DNA of 64,000 nt from Chryseobacterium sp. (GCA_031286615.1 JAITUA010000003.1:434001-498000), one strand, 5' to 3'; positions 48,718 through 58,237 are shown, numbered from the stretch's first letter. Notes: generated from the sequence alone by a model not told the origin. A program made the numbers and translations.

Positions 48718-51700
48718 TTATCGAATATTTGCATTATTAAAAGATTCAACAGCGCTTTTTAATTCTGATGATCTTCTAAAGTTTGGATTATTTCCAGGTG
48801 TAGAAGCTTTGTATACATTTCCTTCATTCACATTAAGAGGAACCCAAGCTGCATCCGCTTTCTGTTGTGCAGTTATATTGAAAAGTCCATTATTATCCAT
48901 AATAGTATTTGAATTTTCATTAGGATATGGACTTCCAGCTTGCTTATACCCTTCGCCTAGCCCCAACATATGACCTAATTCATGAAATATAGTATGTTTA
49001 AAATCTCCACCTTGATAATTAACAATTCCGATTTGTCCTCCAATACCTTCCGTTAAGCCATTTGCATTAGTTCCATCTTTACTATAAACATCTTTTGAAG
49101 TAATTGTCATAACATTTGCTGTTCCTTTTATTTCATTAGCATCAGTAATTACTTTATAGACAATTGATAAATTTTTTATATTATCTTCTTGCTGTATTTT
49201 ACCATTTGCTCGTGTCTTACTTGCTTGCCCCTTAAATTCATTCCATCCTATAACCCCTTGTGATTTAAACCCTGCTTTAGATAGATTCAAACCTTCAGGA
49301 TTATATATCAATAAAGTCATTGTCATAGATAAATCTCTTGAGACATATTGTGCCCCCGAAGAATAGGTCTTAACACTTTTTGATAATATTTTAGTTATGA
49401 TATCCGGTGGCATAGGTGCTCTTCCATCTGGATCGATAAACCTTATTGGATTATTAAAAGCATAGTTGTAAGGACTATGTCTCGTCATCTTCTCCGCCAG
49501 CGGATCCACAACACCCCATCTTCCCATATCCGGCATATAGAACCTTGCACCATAATCATACATACCGGTCTCCTGCAATTCCTTGCCGTTGTACTTGTAA
49601 TTATATGGAACTCCTGCAAAAGGAACCGGTACAATAGGACTCTCCTGATGCTTTAATCCAAAAGGATAATAGTTATTGGCATCAATAACTTCAAGTGCTG
49701 TACCATTATTCTTATAGCTCACTCTTACATTTCCTAAATGATCCGTGTAATTGTAAATATACTTATTTTCAGTAAAATCATAATACCCTTCTGAGGTAGG
49801 TACAAACTTCAATACCGGAATGGTATAAAGAGAAGCAGCAGTGTCATAGGCATGTCTGTTATCATATTGGAAGCCGTCAAGGTAATTGGTTTCTATAGGT
49901 CCGTTATGATCGTATACCTTAGATACTTTCGTACCATCTGCTCTATAGATATAGCTGGTGGTAGATTTATCTATGATACCCGCATTAACTGCAATATTAT
50001 TGGGAAGATTCAGGTAATTGTAAGTGATCTTCATTTTTCTGTCAGGATGATCGGTCATATTCCCGTTGGGATTATAAGCTATGGTTCCCTGTAATGCATC
50101 ATATCCTGAACGGTTGTTAATGACTCCTGGAGGAAGGGTAATTCTGTCCAGTACATTACTTTTATCTCCATTCTGATAATTATAGATCAGATCATCAATT
50201 TTCTCTGCTGTGGTTCCTCCGGCAGCAGGCCATGATAATCTTTTTAAAGTTTTAATATTCCCATTGAGGTCATAACTCAGTTCTTCATTAAAATAATCAT
50301 TTTGAGCGAGTGAAGAATTGGGCTGGGAATAAGCTCCTTTCAACATCCTGTTTAAAGCATCATACTGGTAATTGTATCTTTTCAACCCCTCTGCACTGGA
50401 AATATTCCAATCGATCTCGGCGATGTTTCCATTAAATCTTCCTGTTGACGTATTAGTATAAACCGGATTGTTGTACTTTATTTCATACCCAAATAATTTC
50501 CCATTCAGATTGGCAGGATCATTAATCTTTGTCATCCAGCCTCGTATATTGTATTGGTAGTCTACGGTCTGTAATGGAGATGCAGCAGCTATTCCCCCTA
50601 CTTTCTTAGATTCCAGCTGGGAAAGTTCATTATATTTATTCTGAGACAGGTATTCAACAGGATTGCTGCCGATCTGATGGGTATGAGTCAGAAGCCTGTT
50701 CTGGGAATCATAGGTGAATTTTTCTACAATAATCTTTTCAGGGTCTGAACCCAGTCTTTTATGATAGGTATTGGTCTGAAGGATAACCCCAGTATAGTCA
50801 AGCTTATTATTAATCACAGTATAGCCTCCAAGATAATTACGACTTCTTGATCCGATACTTCTTCCTTTGGTATCATACCAGAGAAAATTCCTTGTCCAAT
50901 TGTCATCTTCTATATTTTTTACATAAGAAGCTGTAAGAAATCCTTTAGTGGTTTGTGCATTAGCAGGATTATCTGTAAGAAGAGGCTGGGCAAAGACATT
51001 GGTGACCGCTGGAGAACCTGCCGGATAAGTATCATAATAATTAACGCTTAACACTTGGCTAACACCTGTAGGAGTCGAAATTTTAGTATAATATACCGGC
51101 ATGCCATTTAAGGTCCATCCTGCTGTAGCAGTCCTGGTTTCATATAAATTAGCATTGGCATTAATACTGTTTTGCATTGATGCCCTACTGGCAGGATTAT
51201 TTGTAATCCCTGTGTAAATAACTCTTCCAAACTGATCATATTTGGTAAAGAGCCATTGCCCTTTATCTTTAAGAACTGTATCCTGGGTCAGGATAAGCTG
51301 ATCAGCTTTATTATACACCATATATTCCCAGCCTTTGCCGGGAAGCTTCTTTTCTACCAGTCGGTTCCTTCCATCATATTTATACTGGTAACATAAATCA
51401 TTAAGAACAGTATTGGGATCTGCTTCTACAGAGGCTTTGGGAGGAATCACATAAGACAGCTGGTTATAATCATTGTAAACATAATAGGTATCGGCATTTT
51501 CTGTAGCACTGATTACTTTTCTTACCAATAGCACCTGTCCCTGTCCGTTTTTGAACTCAATAGTTGAGTTGCCGTCTTCATCGGTAACCGTATTTTTATA
51601 CAACTGCCCTATTCCATAGGAGCTTGATAACGTAAGACTTGCTGTAAAAGTGGTATAATTAAAAGTAGCGGTATATTTTTTAACCTCGCCATCTGCATTG

Positions 51701-52158
51701 GCATCATATCCAAATTGTACAGGTTTGTTGTCCCATGCAGTGCCAACTTGTTTCTGTCCTAAAATACGGTCTAAGGGGGAGTTTTCAAGAATTTTCTCTG
51801 AATAGATTTTCTCTGCTCCATAAGGGGTGCTGCTTACATTTGATAATGGGTCAGGAGTAATGGCTCCGTTGAGAGTCCCTGCCTGAGGAACAGGAAGGTA
51901 GTCCTGAACCTGTCTTCCGAAAGCATCATATTTAATGGGAGTGACTACATCTTTACCCAATGGGGAGGCTTTTACATTGACGTTTTGTTTAGGTCTTCCC
52001 AAGCCGTCAAAATACTGAACGGTTTCAGAGGTCTTGACATTGGCAAGTGTAGGATCTGATAAATAGGTCTTTGAATAGACATAGTTTTCTGTATTGGTAA
52101 GCTGCGCCTGGGCAGTTCCTATGATAAGAATCCCTATTGGAATTATAAGTTTTTTCAT
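48718..52158 (-). CDS. RHS-repeat protein with DUF6443 and metzincin-like C-terminal domain
   Basis: 1146 residues. Signal peptide (MKKLIIPIGILIIGTAQAQ), DUF6443-like N-terminal region (TVQYFDGLGRPKQNVNV), long RHS/YD-repeat body (YDSQNRLLTHTHQIG, YQYDALNRMLKGAYS), and the RHS core at ~800-915: DHLGNVRVSYKNNG, YPFGLKHQE, YNGKELQETGMYDYGARFYM, and the ending FIDPDGRAP. After it come ~231 residues with a zinc-protease motif, HELGHMLGLGE (H1059-E1060 ... H1063), and SNTIMDNN resembling the metzincin Met-turn. RHS shells release variable C-terminal toxins; here the variable end looks like a metallopeptidase. Second-last gene of the operon. Confidence 0.85.
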   Translation of the reverse strand: MKKLIIPIGILIIGTAQAQLTNTENYVYSKTYLSDPTLANVKTSETVQYFDGLGRPKQNVNVKASPLGKDVVTPIKYDAFGRQVQDYLPVPQAGTLNGAITPDPLSNVSSTPYGAEKIYSEKILENSPLDRILGQKQVGTAWDNKPVQFGYDANADGEVKKYTATFNYTTFTASLTLSSSYGIGQLYKNTVTDEDGNSTIEFKNGQGQVLLVRKVISATENADTYYVYNDYNQLSYVIPPKASVEADPNTVLNDLCYQYKYDGRNRLVEKKLPGKGWEYMVYNKADQLILTQDTVLKDKGQWLFTKYDQFGRVIYTGITNNPASRASMQNSINANANLYETRTATAGWTLNGMPVYYTKISTPTGVSQVLSVNYYDTYPAGSPAVTNVFAQPLLTDNPANAQTTKGFLTASYVKNIEDDNWTRNFLWYDTKGRSIGSRSRNYLGGYTVINNKLDYTGVILQTNTYHKRLGSDPEKIIVEKFTYDSQNRLLTHTHQIGSNPVEYLSQNKYNELSQLESKKVGGIAAASPLQTVDYQYNIRGWMTKINDPANLNGKLFGYEIKYNNPVYTNTSTGRFNGNIAEIDWNISSAEGLKRYNYQYDALNRMLKGAYSQPNSSLAQNDYFNEELSYDLNGNIKTLKRLSWPAAGGTTAEKIDDLIYNYQNGDKSNVLDRITLPPGVINNRSGYDALQGTIAYNPNGNMTDHPDRKMKITYNYLNLPNNIAVNAGIIDKSTTSYIYRADGTKVSKVYDHNGPIETNYLDGFQYDNRHAYDTAASLYTIPVLKFVPTSEGYYDFTENKYIYNYTDHLGNVRVSYKNNGTALEVIDANNYYPFGLKHQESPIVPVPFAGVPYNYKYNGKELQETGMYDYGARFYMPDMGRWGVVDPLAEKMTRHSPYNYAFNNPIRFIDPDGRAPMPPDIITKILSKSVKTYSSGAQYVSRDLSMTMTLLIYNPEGLNLSKAGFKSQGVIGWNEFKGQASKTRANGKIQQEDNIKNLSIVYKVITDANEIKGTANVMTITSKDVYSKDGTNANGLTEGIGGQIGIVNYQGGDFKHTIFHELGHMLGLGEGYKQAGSPYPNENSNTIMDNNGLFNITAQQKADAAWVPLNVNEGNVYKASTPGNNPNFRRSSELKSAVESFNNANIR

Positions 52159-52168
52159 GGATTTGTTT

Positions 52169-55100
52169 TTAATTTACATCATAACTAAAGCTAATATTAT
52201 ATGGGGTGCCTGTAGAAGGGCTTCCGCTTCCTAGCCATCTTAAAACAGTCTGTCCTGACCCTGGATAGAGAGTAACCTGCCAATTTCCAGAGGATTTAGT
52301 AACCGTGGTAGTTGGCCAACATGGTCCAGGTATATTTCCTAATTGTACTGAATCAGACCAATTCACACCTTGGTTTGAAGTAACCATAAAATTTAATTGA
52401 GCATTAACGACATTATTTACTTTTTGAAAAGGTGCATATTGTATCATAATATATTGACTTGAAGCCATAGCATTGAAATCACAATATGGATAAAAACAGG
52501 TTAAGTTTGAGTTAGCGTAATTTTGCCCATTACTATTAATGTCATCTAAAGCTTTTTGATCAGCATCTGCCTGACTTATGATTGAAAAATGCCTGCCTTC
52601 AGGAACTGTATAGGTTATCGAATTGGATGTCATACCCGAGGTACAATTATTTTTTGTAAATGGTTGGCTTTTCATAACATTATAATATGCTGTTGGGGCA
52701 TTATTATATTTATATTCTTTAAGCACTTTTCCATTATTATCTACAACTTTCTCTAATCGATTAGCCAAATCATAAGTATAATTTTCTCTTATTCCACTTG
52801 GAGAAGTAATGCTTGTCACCCCGATCAATGGATTATAAGTATAGGTTGTTATGTTGTAGTTGGCAAAAGCAGGAGTTTTTCTGAAACTATCTAGAGCTTC
52901 TATCAGCAATAGTTCGGAAGATGCATCTATATCCGCATTAGATTTCAAGAAAATAGGAAGAGTTGTGTATCCTGAAGGTAAACTGCTTACACCTAAAGAG
53001 GTCATTACATTACTATAGGTTTCTCCTTCTATCTTAGCGATAGGTAAAGTTTGCCCATATCCCCAAATGATAGTGATTGGTTTACCATCTTTACTTGTAT
53101 ATTGTAGAACATTACCTTTGGAATCATATAAATCATAACTGATTTCCACAGTTGGGACAGGAGCAGGGCTATTCAAATCATTAAGATTATATGATAATAC
53201 TGATTTAGGTAAAGGCAAACCACTAGTATATGTATTAGCATCTGCTTGGGAAGCAGGATAAACGGTTTCCCACTTAGTCAGAATTTTATTTGTAGGATTT
53301 TCTATTTTCGTTGTCTCTGTAACCAATGGAAACCCTACCATATTCTTGTTAATCAAATATTGATTATTTATTGTAACATCATTTGCATAATGATATGTCT
53401 TAGAAATTACTTTATTGTCCGGATAGGTAGTTTCTTCTTTCTTCAGAAGATCATCATCAGAGTCATCGTAAAAGTACTTTGTCGTAGTGGTAACGTTTCC
53501 ATTATTGAAATAATCTTTTCTCGTTTCAGAGTCTAAATAATGATTGTAAAAATAAAGTTTATAAGCTGAAACATTAATAACGTCACAGGTTTTGTCCAGA
53601 GCTTGACCTTGTCCATTCCAACCCATTGGAACAGGACCAAAAGGGCGTCCATCAATTTCAACTATCCTAGCATGTTGTGAAAATCTTACCGGTTTATTAT
53701 TATAATTATAAATTGTTTCAGCTAATAATTGCTTAGTGTTTGTATACTCTTTTTTAAACAATATCTTCATTCTTTCTTTTTGGAGAGAGTTAAAAGAATT
53801 TATTCTAGTGCCCGCATTTTCATCATGTTTAATTAGTGCACTGGACCATATATAATTATTAGTTCCTAGTGTGGTCCTTTCTCTTTCTACTTTAGTCATT
53901 AGTGAGTTATCAGGTTTTTGATCAATAAAGCCGTTATCTTGATTACTGAAAGCATATTCACTTATTCCTCCATTGCTTTTTTCTTCATAAACTTTTGAAT
54001 ATACAATATGTGACCCATTAGTATAATTTAATGGCCAACTTAAAGGTGAGATTTCCCTGTAAGTGTATTGATTATGATTGTAATCTGTAGTATTTGACAA
54101 AACACCGCTAGAACTTAAATCACTATTAATAAGATCTTTATAATAATAAAACTTTCTCTGGGAAGGCACATTTGAAATATTATAATCGATAATATGGCTC
54201 ACTCTGAAGCCTCCCGCTAACCTTCTTGGACTAATCTGACTGATGAAAAAGTCATTGTTATAATTAGTCATTTTAGTATATTCATGAGGTTCATAATAAA
54301 AACGAGTACTTCCTCCCGTTGGATAAAAGATTTTTTCTAAAATTTCGTTTAATTTAAAATTCGGTTCTTTTGCTTGTCGAAATGCTGCCGCAATAACATT
54401 GATATCTGTAGAATTTATTGCATAAAAATTAAATGTCTTATCGTTGAAATATCCCCAATGATCAGTATTCCCGTTATTAAATTTTGGAAATAAGCTATTA
54501 TTATACTGAAATTCATATTTGTTGTTTTCTGCTTCGCCAATTTTTATTTTTTTTAATTTTAATCGCCTTGCAGGATTTTCGTCATACTCAAAGTATATAT
54601 TTTCTACATTTTTATTATTTACAGCATAAGAAATATTATCAAGTTTGTACCAATGTTTAAGATTATAGTAATTATCAGGAGGTTTGATTTCAAATCCATC
54701 AATTAGGTATACATTTTCGTTTGTAAATTCAAGACTATTTGCTAAAGATTTATTAAATTTTATCTCAACATTATCAAAATTAACTTTATCCAAATAGCTA
54801 AATTGTCCTTCTTCAAAATTTGAAAGACTGAAACAGTTATTCTTATCAATATCTTTTGCGCAGCCACTTAAATCGTAACCACCATACGAAAAACTTTTGT
54901 ACCCCGAATATGAACTTCTAAAATAGATAGCCTCTCCAGATTTACTATAACTAAAGTCAACATTTTTTCCAGTTGAATATTCAATTTTGGTTAAATGCCA
55001 ATTTTTTACATACTTATAATATTCCGCACCGAGCTTTGGATTCTGAGTCTTTTTTCTACTTCGATAAATCTCAATTGCTGAATATTGATTTCCAAAAGTA

Positions 55101-55747
55101 TACTTATTCCCCAAACCGTCAGTGATAATAAAGGAATATATGAAATGCTCCATATCATACTCGTTATCTTTTAATGTATTTGTAACCGATAAATTAGGTG
55201 TGTCAGAGTTTACAATCCATTTTCCTTCATGATTTTTAATAAAAGTACCTGATATACCATTTACATTAAAGCTAAAAGTATCAGGGGTTAATGCTTTTTC
55301 ATTTTTTTCATATTCAGAAAAACCCGAATATGATTTTAGCTTATCTAACGAATTCCAATCAGCGGAATTTAAAAGGTTATATTTATAATAGTAAGCTTCT
55401 GGATCAGACTCATCTGCTACACCATTCAAATTTCTTGTAATTGTTCCTGAAGTACTTAAATTCCATGCCAAACCCATCCATGAAGGGTAAGTATCAGGCT
55501 TATTCTGAGCAACATCATAATTAAGATTTACATCAAACTTGTTTTTATAATCAATTTTTAAGGAAAGCAAATTGATATTAATATCTGGTTTACCCAGTGA
55601 ATGATTTAAATCAGTTCCTCCATATACTTTAAATTCACTTGAGTTTGGGCTTTTAGAAAATTCAGGGCTATAAAAACCCTCCTCACCATTAAACTGCCCT
55701 TTCATTAATGATACCGAAATGATACAAAATAGAAATAAAATCTTCAT
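52169..55747 (-). CDS. Large secreted YD-repeat protein with DUF5977-like C-terminus
   Basis: 1192 residues. Signal peptide MKILFLFCIISVSLMKGQ. The N-terminal half resembles the beta-rich part of RHS/SpvB-type shells (WMGLAWNLSTSGTITRNLNG, SFIITDGLGNKYTFGN). Near residue ~960 single RHS/YD repeats appear (GVTSITSPSGIRENYTYDLA with NRLEKVVDNNGKVLKEYKYN). The end carries a DUF5977-like segment (YTVPEGRHFSIISQADADQK, ALDDINSNGQNYANSNLTC) and a beta-sandwich tail. No toxin motif is evident. It is followed by the RHS protein after 10 bp and preceded by the T9SS protein after 3 bp, so it is likely an accessory shell or delivery partner. Confidence 0.8.
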   Translation of the reverse strand: MKILFLFCIISVSLMKGQFNGEEGFYSPEFSKSPNSSEFKVYGGTDLNHSLGKPDININLLSLKIDYKNKFDVNLNYDVAQNKPDTYPSWMGLAWNLSTSGTITRNLNGVADESDPEAYYYKYNLLNSADWNSLDKLKSYSGFSEYEKNEKALTPDTFSFNVNGISGTFIKNHEGKWIVNSDTPNLSVTNTLKDNEYDMEHFIYSFIITDGLGNKYTFGNQYSAIEIYRSRKKTQNPKLGAEYYKYVKNWHLTKIEYSTGKNVDFSYSKSGEAIYFRSSYSGYKSFSYGGYDLSGCAKDIDKNNCFSLSNFEEGQFSYLDKVNFDNVEIKFNKSLANSLEFTNENVYLIDGFEIKPPDNYYNLKHWYKLDNISYAVNNKNVENIYFEYDENPARRLKLKKIKIGEAENNKYEFQYNNSLFPKFNNGNTDHWGYFNDKTFNFYAINSTDINVIAAAFRQAKEPNFKLNEILEKIFYPTGGSTRFYYEPHEYTKMTNYNNDFFISQISPRRLAGGFRVSHIIDYNISNVPSQRKFYYYKDLINSDLSSSGVLSNTTDYNHNQYTYREISPLSWPLNYTNGSHIVYSKVYEEKSNGGISEYAFSNQDNGFIDQKPDNSLMTKVERERTTLGTNNYIWSSALIKHDENAGTRINSFNSLQKERMKILFKKEYTNTKQLLAETIYNYNNKPVRFSQHARIVEIDGRPFGPVPMGWNGQGQALDKTCDVINVSAYKLYFYNHYLDSETRKDYFNNGNVTTTTKYFYDDSDDDLLKKEETTYPDNKVISKTYHYANDVTINNQYLINKNMVGFPLVTETTKIENPTNKILTKWETVYPASQADANTYTSGLPLPKSVLSYNLNDLNSPAPVPTVEISYDLYDSKGNVLQYTSKDGKPITIIWGYGQTLPIAKIEGETYSNVMTSLGVSSLPSGYTTLPIFLKSNADIDASSELLLIEALDSFRKTPAFANYNITTYTYNPLIGVTSITSPSGIRENYTYDLANRLEKVVDNNGKVLKEYKYNNAPTAYYNVMKSQPFTKNNCTSGMTSNSITYTVPEGRHFSIISQADADQKALDDINSNGQNYANSNLTCFYPYCDFNAMASSQYIMIQYAPFQKVNNVVNAQLNFMVTSNQGVNWSDSVQLGNIPGPCWPTTTVTKSSGNWQVTLYPGSGQTVLRWLGSGSPSTGTPYNISFSYDVN

Positions 55748-55750
55748 AAC

Positions 55751-57391
55751 TTACTGTTTAATAATTTTTGCATTAGCTGTTTTATTCGTCTCCGTTTTTA
55801 TGGTGATTAGATAAGCTCCTTGTACCAAAGCCTGTGTATTAATCTTAGTCACTCTGTTCTTGGTTTTTATACTCTGAAGCTGTCTTCCACTCATGTCATA
55901 CAGCAGAATATCTGCTTCTTTAAAATCAAAGCCTATTTCTATATAAGCATAATCTGAAACTGGATTTGGATAGATTTTGATATCATATTTTTCAATCAGT
56001 TGGTCAACCTGTTTGTCTCCCAGCTTTACAATCTTCCAGTTTTCTTTACCCAGTTCTTCGGCACTGGTTCCAGCTAAAACAATTGAACCATCTCTGCTCA
56101 GTTTTAAATCTGAAAGTCTCTCTTCTTTTTGTCTGGATTCTCCTTTCACATACTTTCTCCACTGTTCATTGCCATTCTGATCCAAATATAGCATCCAGAA
56201 GGTTTCATCGTCAGTTTGTATTCTTCCTTCTGCCTGAGTATAACCGCCTAATAATATTCCTTTTGTAAAGTCTTGATTCTTGGCTCTTGAATCCTGGCTC
56301 TGAATCACACTCATTCCCATCAAAATATCCCTTTTTTTGAAATTGTAGGATTTCTGCCATTGCTCTTCTCCTCTTTCATTTAAAGAAATTAGCCAAAGAT
56401 CTGTTCCTTCTTCAATGCCTACAGTTTTGTTTCCTGATCTTTCCGATCTGGATTCTCCACCAATGATGAAACCAGTTGAAGTTAATGCAAGGGTTCTGAC
56501 ATGATCATCACCTTTTCCTCCAAAATTCTTTTCCCATTCTACTTTTCCGTTTTTGTCTAACTTGACAATCCAGTAGTCGCCTTCACCAAAGTTTTCAGTT
56601 TGTTTCGAGTTTCGGGATGCGGAATTCGAGCTTTGAACGTTTGATACAGAACCCGCATCTCGCATCCCGGAACCCTTTTCAGACCCCGAAACACGAACCT
56701 CGGAACTTCTTGAATAAATGCCCAATAATGCTCCTCCATCTTTTGTTGGAATCATCTTTTCTACTTCGTCTAAGCCTTTTCCGCCTAAAATTAATTGGGA
56801 AAGTTCTTTTCCGTTTTTATCGATTCTGGTAATTAAGACGTCTTTAGAGCCGTAACCTTTTGCAGAGTTTTGAACATTCCCTGCAACAACGAATCCTAAA
56901 TCTGTAGTTTGGATAACGGCTCTTGCTTCTTCATCAGAAGAGCTTCCTAAAGTTTTCTGCCATAGTTCATCACCAAATTCATTGATTCTGATCAGCCAGA
57001 TATCTGATCCGCCCTTGGAATCTTCTTTTTTATCTAATCCCTTTCCCGAATAAGAAGTTCCGGCTAATAGAAATCCACCGTCCTGTGTGGTAACTGTTGC
57101 TGATAAATAATCATGATTTTGTCCGGAAAAGTACTTCTCCCAGGCTTCTTCTCCCTGCTGATTCAGTTTTACGAGATGGAAATCGTACCCATTATTTTGC
57201 TTACTGCTTAAAGCCTGCTGCTTATCGCTTTGAATAGAGCTTCCCGTTATAAGATACTGCTGATCGATTGTTGTAGTGACCTGGCTTAAGAAATCCTGGG
57301 TAGAGGATTTGATGTCTTTCTGCCATACCACTTCCTGGGCTAATCCCAGGACAGTGCATAAGGTAAATGCACCGAGATAGAATTTTTTCAT
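55751..57391 (-). CDS. Type IX secretion cargo protein, beta-propeller-like, with in-frame repeat insertions
   Basis: 546 residues. Signal peptide MKKFYLGAFTLCTVLGLAQ. Six or more ~50-residue repeats of the form TxDGGFLLAGTS ... D-W-L-[IV]-[KR]-L-[DN]-[EK]-x-G-[ED]-x-x-W-[QE]-K, as in WLIRINEFGDELWQKTLGSS and ATVTTQDGGFLLAGTSYSGK, predict a beta-propeller. The C-terminal KIYPNPVSDYAYIEIG ... GAYLITIKT is a type A T9SS sorting domain, so the protein is exported to the surface by T9SS. Three non-conserved inserts (about residues 54-68, 227-262 and 364-378) correspond to 7-bp-period DNA repeats within the gene. First gene of the RHS operon. Confidence 0.88.
   Translation of the reverse strand: MKKFYLGAFTLCTVLGLAQEVVWQKDIKSSTQDFLSQVTTTIDQQYLITGSSIQSDKQQALSSKQNNGYDFHLVKLNQQGEEAWEKYFSGQNHDYLSATVTTQDGGFLLAGTSYSGKGLDKKEDSKGGSDIWLIRINEFGDELWQKTLGSSSDEEARAVIQTTDLGFVVAGNVQNSAKGYGSKDVLITRIDKNGKELSQLILGGKGLDEVEKMIPTKDGGALLGIYSRSSEVRVSGSEKGSGMRDAGSVSNVQSSNSASRNSKQTENFGEGDYWIVKLDKNGKVEWEKNFGGKGDDHVRTLALTSTGFIIGGESRSERSGNKTVGIEEGTDLWLISLNERGEEQWQKSYNFKKRDILMGMSVIQSQDSRAKNQDFTKGILLGGYTQAEGRIQTDDETFWMLYLDQNGNEQWRKYVKGESRQKEERLSDLKLSRDGSIVLAGTSAEELGKENWKIVKLGDKQVDQLIEKYDIKIYPNPVSDYAYIEIGFDFKEADILLYDMSGRQLQSIKTKNRVTKINTQALVQGAYLITIKTETNKTANAKIIKQ
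56271..56305. repeat. In-frame heptanucleotide repeat (TCTTGRN type)
   Basis: Units TCTTGAT, TCTTGGC, TCTTGAA, TCCTGGC; encodes the SQDSRAKNQDF insert of the T9SS protein. Confidence 0.75.
56601..56705. repeat. In-frame 7-bp-period repeat region, ~105 bp
   Basis: About fifteen degenerate 7-bp units on the minus strand (GTTCGTG, TTTCGGG, CCGGGAT, GCGAGAT, GCGGGTT, CGAAACT, CGAAACA). Also has inverted GTTTCGGG/CCCGAAAC ends. Encodes a Ser/Gly/Asn-rich insert starting EVRVSGSEKGSGMRD. Confidence 0.7.
57198..57232. repeat. In-frame heptanucleotide repeat (TGCTTAN)
   Basis: TGCTTAC, TGCTTAA, AGCCTGC, TGCTTAT, CGCTTTG; encodes the Gln/Ser/Lys-rich SDKQQALSSKQN insert in the N-terminal part of the T9SS protein. 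Confidence 0.8.
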
Positions 57392-57662
57392 TCTATGTTT
57401 TTTTGAGTTAGTAATTAGTTTTATTAAAACGCAGCGAATTTAATACTTTTTAAGACACAAAAATCACAAAAGTGAGATTTAACATAAATATTACTATTTA
57501 TTAAATTGCTATCATAAGCTTCAAAATTTATCTTGCTTTACTACAAAATTCACTCTGGATAGCGACAAAACTTGTCGTATTAAAAATATATTTGCCAAAA
57601 AAAAATAATTTTGAAAATAGAATAACTCTACTTCAAACGTATCAATTGATAGTATATAAAAA
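57392..57662. other. Upstream region of the RHS operon
   Basis: 271 bp without a gene. A minus-strand TACGTTTG (57641-57634) matches the -7 box but would give a ~240-nt leader. A GACAA/TTGTC hairpin is near 57561-57573. Confidence 0.4.
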
Positions 57663-57684
57663 AAGCCACTCCTCCGAGTGGCTT
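57663..57684 (-). terminator. Terminator of the downstream paralogue gene
   Basis: AAGCCACTC/GAGTGGCTT, 9-bp stem and 4-nt loop, followed on the minus strand by TTTTTATA. Confidence 0.88.
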
Positions 57685-57707
57685 CCTATTTTTTTAAGAA
57701 TCTTATT

Positions 57708-58118
57708 TTACTGATAAATTACTTCATCATTTTTTTTGATTTGGTAGCTTTTTTTATAGGGGGTTAAAACATAGCTGTCTTTGATATAAGTTCCGCTTTT
57801 CCAGATTTTCCCTTTTCCCTCTTTATTCAGGATAATGCTTTTTGCAGCTCCATCCGGAATAAAAACTTCAGCTTTTTTCATGTCTTTTGTGAAAATTATT
57901 GCCGTCATTGAGGTATAACTTTTATCTGAGCTTACTTCTTTTAGCTTTATTTTCTGATTGAATGTCTTTATACAATCATTTTTTAACTGTGAATAAGTAT
58001 ATCCTGCAGAACCAATACAGCCATGAACATCTCTGTCACCTCCCAGAACAGGAGTTTGCTTCTGTGCAAAAATTAAAGAACCAAGGAACATTGCGCTGAG
58101 TAAAATTGTTTTTTTCAT
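57708..58118 (-). CDS. Small secreted protein, tandem paralogue 1
   Basis: 136 residues, no known family. Signal peptide MKKTILLSAMFLGSLIFAQ. The mature part starts LGGDRDVHGCIGSAGYTYSQ and has two Cys (C34 and C49) likely disulfide-bonded, then SYTSMTAIIFTKDMKKAEVF and a basic C-terminal half (YVLTPYKKSYQIKKNDEVIY). It is 65-70% identical by eye to the neighbour at 58238-58636, with the same hairpin-type terminator behind each, so the whole unit was duplicated. The conserved DxHGCIGSAGYTYSQ block looks like a functional site. Confidence 0.75.
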   Translation of the reverse strand: MKKTILLSAMFLGSLIFAQKQTPVLGGDRDVHGCIGSAGYTYSQLKNDCIKTFNQKIKLKEVSSDKSYTSMTAIIFTKDMKKAEVFIPDGAAKSIILNKEGKGKIWKSGTYIKDSYVLTPYKKSYQIKKNDEVIYQ

Positions 58119-58194
58119 ATGTAAAATTTTTGTTTTCTGGTTAGTAAAACTATATCCCTAAATAGAGTATTAGTTAATTCCTCTAAGGTACAAA

Positions 58195-58220
58195 AAAAAC
58201 CACTCTTCCGAGTGGTTTTT
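58195..58220 (-). terminator. Terminator of the upstream paralogue gene
   Basis: AAAAACCACTC/GAGTGGTTTTT, 11-bp stem and 4-nt loop, T-run on the minus strand. Nearly the same hairpin as at 57663-57684. Confidence 0.9.
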
Positions 58221-58237
58221 CATTTTGAAATCTAATC

